Below, piece after piece: positions 60,516-64,000 of a stretch of 64,000 nt of DNA (positions are counted from its first letter, which is position 1; each line of letters opens with the position of its first letter). Source of the stretch: Caballeronia cordobensis (lineage in GTDB: Bacteria; Pseudomonadota; Gammaproteobacteria; Burkholderiales; Burkholderiaceae); assembly GCF_001544575.2 (NCBI RefSeq), contig NZ_FCNY02000028.1, forward strand, positions 1 to 64,000. Reading direction: 5' to 3'. Under the pieces are notes generated by a model. That model had not been told where the DNA came from. It was given only the letters and a program-made list of their open reading frames with translations, and searched no databases. A program made the position numbers and the translations under genes.

Positions 60516-61289
60516 ATGAACAATTCCCCGATGGTTTCCACTCTGTCCGCGGCGAGCACGCCAAACATTTCGCGTGCGCGCGATGCGCATGCCGCCCGAA
60601 AGGCCGTGCGCGGTTTCGTCGCCGGCGCGCTCTTCGCGGCCTGCGCCATCGCGCAGCCGGTCTGGGCGGCGTCCGTGGACTCGCTCATCAAGGCGGTCAA
60701 GTTCGACGACATTTCGGCGGTCAAGAAGCAGCTTGCGCAGGGCGCGGATCCGAATACCGTCGACAGCACCGGCAGCCCGATCATCGTGATCGCGGCGCGC
60801 GAGAAGTCCGACAAGGTCGGCCAGTTGCTCGCCGACAACCCCAAGACCGATCTGGAAAAGACCGATGCGGCCGGCGAGAACGCGATGATGCTCGCCGCGC
60901 TCAACGGCGACGCCACCTTCGTGAACCTGCTGATCGCGAAGGACGCCGAAGTGAACAAGAAGGGCTGGACGCCGCTGCACTACGCGGCCACCAACGGCCA
61001 TGACGACATCGTGAAGATTCTGCTCGACCATTCGGCCTATATCGACGCGGGCTCGCCGAACGGCACCACGCCGCTGATGATGGCTGCGCGCGGCAACCAT
61101 CTTTCGACCTGCAAGCTGCTGCTCGACGAAGGCGCGGATCTGCGCGTGAAGAACCAGCTCGGCATGACGGCGGTGGATTTTGCCCGCAAATACGAAGCGA
61201 GAGACGTGGCCGAAGGCCTGCAGGCCCGCCTGGATTCGATGCCGAGCGGCGGCAGCGCACCGCAAAGCGGCTCAAACGGTGCAAAATAG
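60516..61289 (+). CDS. Exported ankyrin-repeat protein
   Basis: A 257-residue protein with about five to six ankyrin repeats (about 55-240), such as GWTPLHYAATNGHDDIVKIL and GTTPLMMAARGNHLSTCKLL. A hydrophobic stretch at about 32-51 (FVAGALFAACAIA, then PVWA before A52) fits a signal peptide with a long basic N-region, so the repeats are probably periplasmic. The ATG at 60516 has GAAGG upstream; an earlier ATG at 60450 inside tatD lacks support. Ankyrin repeats mediate protein binding, and some periplasmic ones protect against toxins or oxidants. The partner is unknown. A Rap1a-like gene follows 103 bases downstream. Confidence 0.9.
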   Translation: MNNSPMVSTLSAASTPNISRARDAHAARKAVRGFVAGALFAACAIAQPVWAASVDSLIKAVKFDDISAVKKQLAQGADPNTVDSTGSPIIVIAAREKSDKVGQLLADNPKTDLEKTDAAGENAMMLAALNGDATFVNLLIAKDAEVNKKGWTPLHYAATNGHDDIVKILLDHSAYIDAGSPNGTTPLMMAARGNHLSTCKLLLDEGADLRVKNQLGMTAVDFARKYEARDVAEGLQARLDSMPSGGSAPQSGSNGAK

Positions 61290-61392
61290 CGCAGCGCGAT
61301 TTCCGGCGCGGGACGAGGGCGGTCAGGCGCGGCCGCTCTTCGCTCCGTACGCGCACGCAAATTAAGCCGCCGCTCAACATAAAAGGAAGACC

Positions 61393-61749
61393 ATGCTGCG
61401 GGAATTCGTCATCGCCTGTGCTCTCGCGACGCCCGTGTGCGCGTTCGCGTTTACCGGCAACGATCTGAACAAGCTCTGCACCAAAACCGACCCGAACTCA
61501 CGGACCGCCTGCGCGGCCTATATCGAAGGCGCGGCGGACGGCATCTACAACACAATCGAGGCGATCGGCGGAACGTCCGGGCCGCAGATCGGACAGTACT
61601 TCTGCCTCCCGGCGGACGTGAAGCCGCAGCAGCTCACGGACGCGGTACGCAAGTACATCGCCAACAATCCCGACAAGGCCGATTTCAACGCGACCACGAT
61701 GGTCTCGCTCGGCCTCGGCAAGGCGTTTCCCTGCAAGGCGGAGCGCTAA
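61393..61749 (+). CDS. Rap1a/Tai-family exported protein
   Basis: A 118-residue protein with a signal peptide (MLREFVIACALATPVCAFA) and four cysteines in the mature part (C29, C40, C71, C114), likely disulfide-bonded. The pattern of LCTKTDP, CAAYIEGAADGIY, FCLPADVKPQQLTDAV and FPCKAER fits the Rap1a/Tai family, first described as periplasmic immunity proteins against type VI secretion amidase effectors. Many chromosomal members are not linked to an effector, and none is seen here. A good AAAAGGA site precedes the ATG. It lies between the ankyrin gene and a mechanosensitive channel gene. Confidence 0.85.
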   Translation: MLREFVIACALATPVCAFAFTGNDLNKLCTKTDPNSRTACAAYIEGAADGIYNTIEAIGGTSGPQIGQYFCLPADVKPQQLTDAVRKYIANNPDKADFNATTMVSLGLGKAFPCKAER

Positions 61750-61813
61750 GTATATTTCTTCATGCCCGGACGCCGCCGCGCGTTCGGGCGTTACGCTTGC
61801 TGATTTAGCAAGC

Positions 61814-61841
61814 GCGATGGCCGCGCCCGGACGGCCATCGC
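61814..61841. other. Perfect 10-bp hairpin upstream of the MscS gene
   Basis: GCGATGGCCG (61814-61823) pairs perfectly with CGGCCATCGC (61832-61841) around an 8-base loop. No T tract follows on either strand, so it is not an ordinary terminator. It lies 89 bases before the channel gene and 64 bases after the Rap1a-like gene. Confidence 0.45.
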
Positions 61842-61929
61842 CGCAGCGTTCTGCGTTCGCATCCGTGCGATGCGCTCCGCCGTATCCACCTCGCCGTCAA
61901 TCCCTTCACGAGGCCGATCCCGCGACGCT

Positions 61930-63168
61930 ATGCATTCACTCGATCATTTCCTGGATCTCGCCGAACGGCCGCTCGGCACCTGGCCCGGCGCATTCGTCGT
62001 CGCAATCATCGCGGTGGCGTTCGCGCTCGGCGTGCATCGCATCGGCGCGCGCATCCTGACGCGCATCGCGCGGCCGTATCCGCTGATGAGCGTCGTGCTG
62101 CGCTACATCGACACGCCCGCGCTCATCCTGCTCGTTTTCCTCGGCATCGGCTTCATGATTTTCGAGGCGCCCGATGCGCTGCCGTTCATCGGCGTACTGC
62201 GCGATGTCGAAACGGTCGCGCTGATCGGCGCGCTGACGTTCCTCGCGGTGCGCTCGGCGGGCGCGGTGGGCGAGGCGATCGTGCAGGCGCATCCGCTCGA
62301 CACCGACGACAATCTCAACGCGCGCCGCATCCACACGCAGGCGCGCGTGCTCGCCCGCTCGGTGATGGTCGTGATCGTGATCATCGGTTTCGGCGGGGCG
62401 CTGATGGCGTTTCCGAGCGTGCGCCAGATCGGCGCGAGCCTGCTGGCGTCGGCGGGTGTCGCCGGACTGGTCGCCGGTATCGCGGCGCGGCCGGTGCTCG
62501 GCAATCTGATCGCCGGCTTGCAGATCGCGCTGTCGCAGCCGATTCGCCTCGACGATGTGGTCGTCATTCAGGGCGAATGGGGCCGCGTCGAGGAAATCAC
62601 CGGCACCTATGTGTCGATCCGCATCTGGGATCAGCGGCGGCTCATCGTGCCGTTGCAGTGGTTCATCGAGAACCCGTTCACGAACTGGACGCGCAACAGT
62701 TCGCAGATCATCGGCACGGTGTTTTTATATGTCGATTACCGCATGCCGATCGCGCCGCTGCGCGAGGAATTGCAGCGCATCCTCGAACACGCGCCGGAGT
62801 GGGATGGCCGCGTGCAGGTGCTGCAAGTCACCGACGCCACCGATCGCGCCGTGCAATTGCGCGTGCTCGTCAGTTCCTTCGATTCGGCGCTCAACTGGGA
62901 TTTGCGCTGCCGCGTGCGCGAGGGGCTCGTGAATTTCGTGCAGGCCGCGTATCCGCACTACTTGCCGCGTGCGCGGGCCGATTTGTCCACCGGCAAGGAC
63001 AGCCACGTCGATTTCGCGCCGCCGCTCGAACGCGCGGGCGCGTCGCAGCCGGCGAGCACCGCGAACACGGCCGCCGATCCCGTCGCGAGCCGCGGCGAAC
63101 GCGGCGGGCCGGACCCGCGCGCGCATGCGGCGGCGTCGACCGCGCCGGAATCCACCGGAAAAGCCTGA
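61930..63168 (+). CDS. MscS-family mechanosensitive ion channel
   Basis: A 412-residue small-conductance mechanosensitive channel protein. About four membrane helices are visible (about 20-38, 57-78, 92-110, 140-165), followed by the pore helix region ASLLASAGVAGLVAGIAARP. The cytoplasmic beta domain follows (PIRLDDVVVIQGEWGRVEEI, RRLIVPLQWFIENPFTNWTR). The last 60 or so residues are Ala/Pro/Arg-rich and look disordered. I chose MHSLDHFLDLAERP at 61930; an in-frame ATG at 61870 adds 20 unlikely residues. The next gene, otsA, is also an osmotic-stress gene. Confidence 0.92.
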   Translation: MHSLDHFLDLAERPLGTWPGAFVVAIIAVAFALGVHRIGARILTRIARPYPLMSVVLRYIDTPALILLVFLGIGFMIFEAPDALPFIGVLRDVETVALIGALTFLAVRSAGAVGEAIVQAHPLDTDDNLNARRIHTQARVLARSVMVVIVIIGFGGALMAFPSVRQIGASLLASAGVAGLVAGIAARPVLGNLIAGLQIALSQPIRLDDVVVIQGEWGRVEEITGTYVSIRIWDQRRLIVPLQWFIENPFTNWTRNSSQIIGTVFLYVDYRMPIAPLREELQRILEHAPEWDGRVQVLQVTDATDRAVQLRVLVSSFDSALNWDLRCRVREGLVNFVQAAYPHYLPRARADLSTGKDSHVDFAPPLERAGASQPASTANTAADPVASRGERGGPDPRAHAAASTAPESTGKA

Positions 63169-63246
63169 AACCCGCGACAAGGTTTCAGGTCGAAAATTTC
63201 CGGATTATGCTTAAAACCAAACGTTCGAAGAGGAAAAGGAAAGCTC

Positions 63247-64000
63247 ATGAGCCGTCTCGTCGTCGTATCCAACCGGGTCGCCACGCCGACCGAAACCAAG
63301 GGCTCCGCGGGCGGGCTCGCCGTGGGCGTCTTCGGCGCGCTGAAGGACAGCGGCGGCGTCTGGTTCGGCTGGAGCGGGGACGTTGTCAGCGAGACGGTCG
63401 CGAACCAGGGGCCGAAGCTCGAACAGGACGGCGCGGTGACGTTCGCAACGGTCGGCCTGCCGAAGAAGGACTACGACCAGTATTACCGCGGTTTTTCCAA
63501 TGCGATGCTGTGGCCGGTCTTCCACTATCGCAACGATCTCGCCGTCTACGACCGCGACGAATACGCCGGCTACCGGCGCGTGAACGCGTGGCTCGCCCAT
63601 AAACTCATCAAGCTGATCGAACCCGACGACATCATCTGGGTGCACGACTATCACATGATTCCGTTCGCGGAGGCGTTGCGCTCGGCGGGCATCAATAATC
63701 GCATCGGCTTTTTTCTGCATATTCCATTTCCGTCGCCGCAGATTCTGTTGAACATTCCGCCGCACGAGGAACTCGTGAAGTCGCTGTGCTGCTACGACGT
63801 GGTCGGGTTTCAGACGGAGCGGGACCGGGTCGCGTTTCACGATTACATCGTGCGCCATGCGCACGGCACGGCCACGCCCGACGGCCGCGTCGAAGCCTTC
63901 GGCAGAACGCTCCGGACCAACGTGTATCGCATCGGCGTGTTTCCTGACGAGATCGCCGAGCAGGCCGAGCGCGGCGAAGCGCGTCAGGACGTGATGGATC
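63247..64000 (+). CDS. otsA: Trehalose-6-phosphate synthase OtsA (5' part)
   Basis: OtsA makes trehalose 6-phosphate from UDP-glucose and glucose 6-phosphate for osmoprotection. The gene runs off the window end, so only 251 codons are seen. It starts MSRLVVVSNRV after GAGGAAAAGGAA, and shows the GT20 loop KGSAGGLAVG, YYRGFSNAMLWPVFHYR, IIWVHDYHMIP and FFLHIPFPSPQIL. The visible part is intact and fits the family. It follows the MscS gene by 78 bases. Confidence 0.96.
   Translation, partial: MSRLVVVSNRVATPTETKGSAGGLAVGVFGALKDSGGVWFGWSGDVVSETVANQGPKLEQDGAVTFATVGLPKKDYDQYYRGFSNAMLWPVFHYRNDLAVYDRDEYAGYRRVNAWLAHKLIKLIEPDDIIWVHDYHMIPFAEALRSAGINNRIGFFLHIPFPSPQILLNIPPHEELVKSLCCYDVVGFQTERDRVAFHDYIVRHAHGTATPDGRVEAFGRTLRTNVYRIGVFPDEIAEQAERGEARQDVMD

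Noticed and set aside
1..64000. CRISPR arrays, insertion sequences, prophage genes or a replication origin
   Set aside because: No regularly spaced repeats, transposase, phage structural or partition genes were found in the window.

Overview
The window is a GC-rich chromosomal segment (high GC by eye, strong G/C third-position codon use) of a betaproteobacterium in the Burkholderiaceae. Protein sequences and gene order fit the Burkholderia/Paraburkholderia/Caballeronia group. The genus is inferred from remembered protein families, since no search could be run. No phage, insertion sequence, integrase or CRISPR array was seen. Most of the window is ordinary core chromosome.

Layout. 1-615: a long inverted repeat (arms about 1-190 and 371-560), with no convincing gene. 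616-9.0 kb: mfd (-), divergent ispD-ispF (+), then on the minus strand the ahpC-ahpD peroxidase pair and an OmpR/EnvZ-type two-component system. 9.2-12.1 kb: a small exported protein, a compact DUF1501 protein, a squalene/phytoene-synthase-like protein with a degenerate first Asp motif, an orphan 128-residue protein and tRNA-Leu(UAG). 12.3-17.8 kb: a probable copper or other metal uptake cluster (DUF2946, TonB-dependent receptor, PepSY membrane protein), then glycerate kinase. 18.3-27.6 kb: the protein quality-control block tig, clpP, clpX, lon, hupB, tRNA-Val, tRNA-Asp, ppiD, in the order also seen in E. coli, with hairpin terminators between several units. 27.6-34.3 kb: lipoprotein, tesA divergent from a ybbA-type ABC ATPase, pgi, nnr (bifunctional NAD(P)HX repair) and a DadA-like oxidase. 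34.7-45.4 kb: purL, a GH20 hexosaminidase lipoprotein, then on the minus strand selO-msrB and yciB-bolA-parvulin. 45.5-55.0 kb: a fatty-acid/acyl-CoA catabolism run (acyl-CoA synthetase, fused hydratase/dehydrogenase, nicotinamidase, thiolase, Dabb protein, hotdog thioesterase, quinone-oxidoreductase-like reductase, SDR, HSL-type hydrolase) with tight overlaps and a palindromic operator-like site before the hydratase/dehydrogenase gene. 55.0-64.0 kb: NRDE protein and ygfZ (-), then mltG-tmk-holB-tatD (+), an exported ankyrin protein, an exported Rap1a/Tai-family protein, an MscS channel and the 5' part of otsA, which runs off the end.

How the parts relate. AhpC needs AhpD as its reductant. 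ClpXP, Lon, trigger factor and PpiD handle folding and turnover. SelO and MsrB are both redox-linked and look co-transcribed. The acyl-CoA genes encode activation, hydration/oxidation and thiolysis steps of beta-oxidation. MscS and OtsA are both osmotic-stress functions.

No clearly new multi-gene system is visible. The items most worth following are the 1-560 inverted repeat, the operator-like palindrome at 47255-47266, the exported ankyrin/Rap1a pair without a visible effector, the overlapping start codons of tesA and ybbA, and the degenerate squalene-synthase paralogue.
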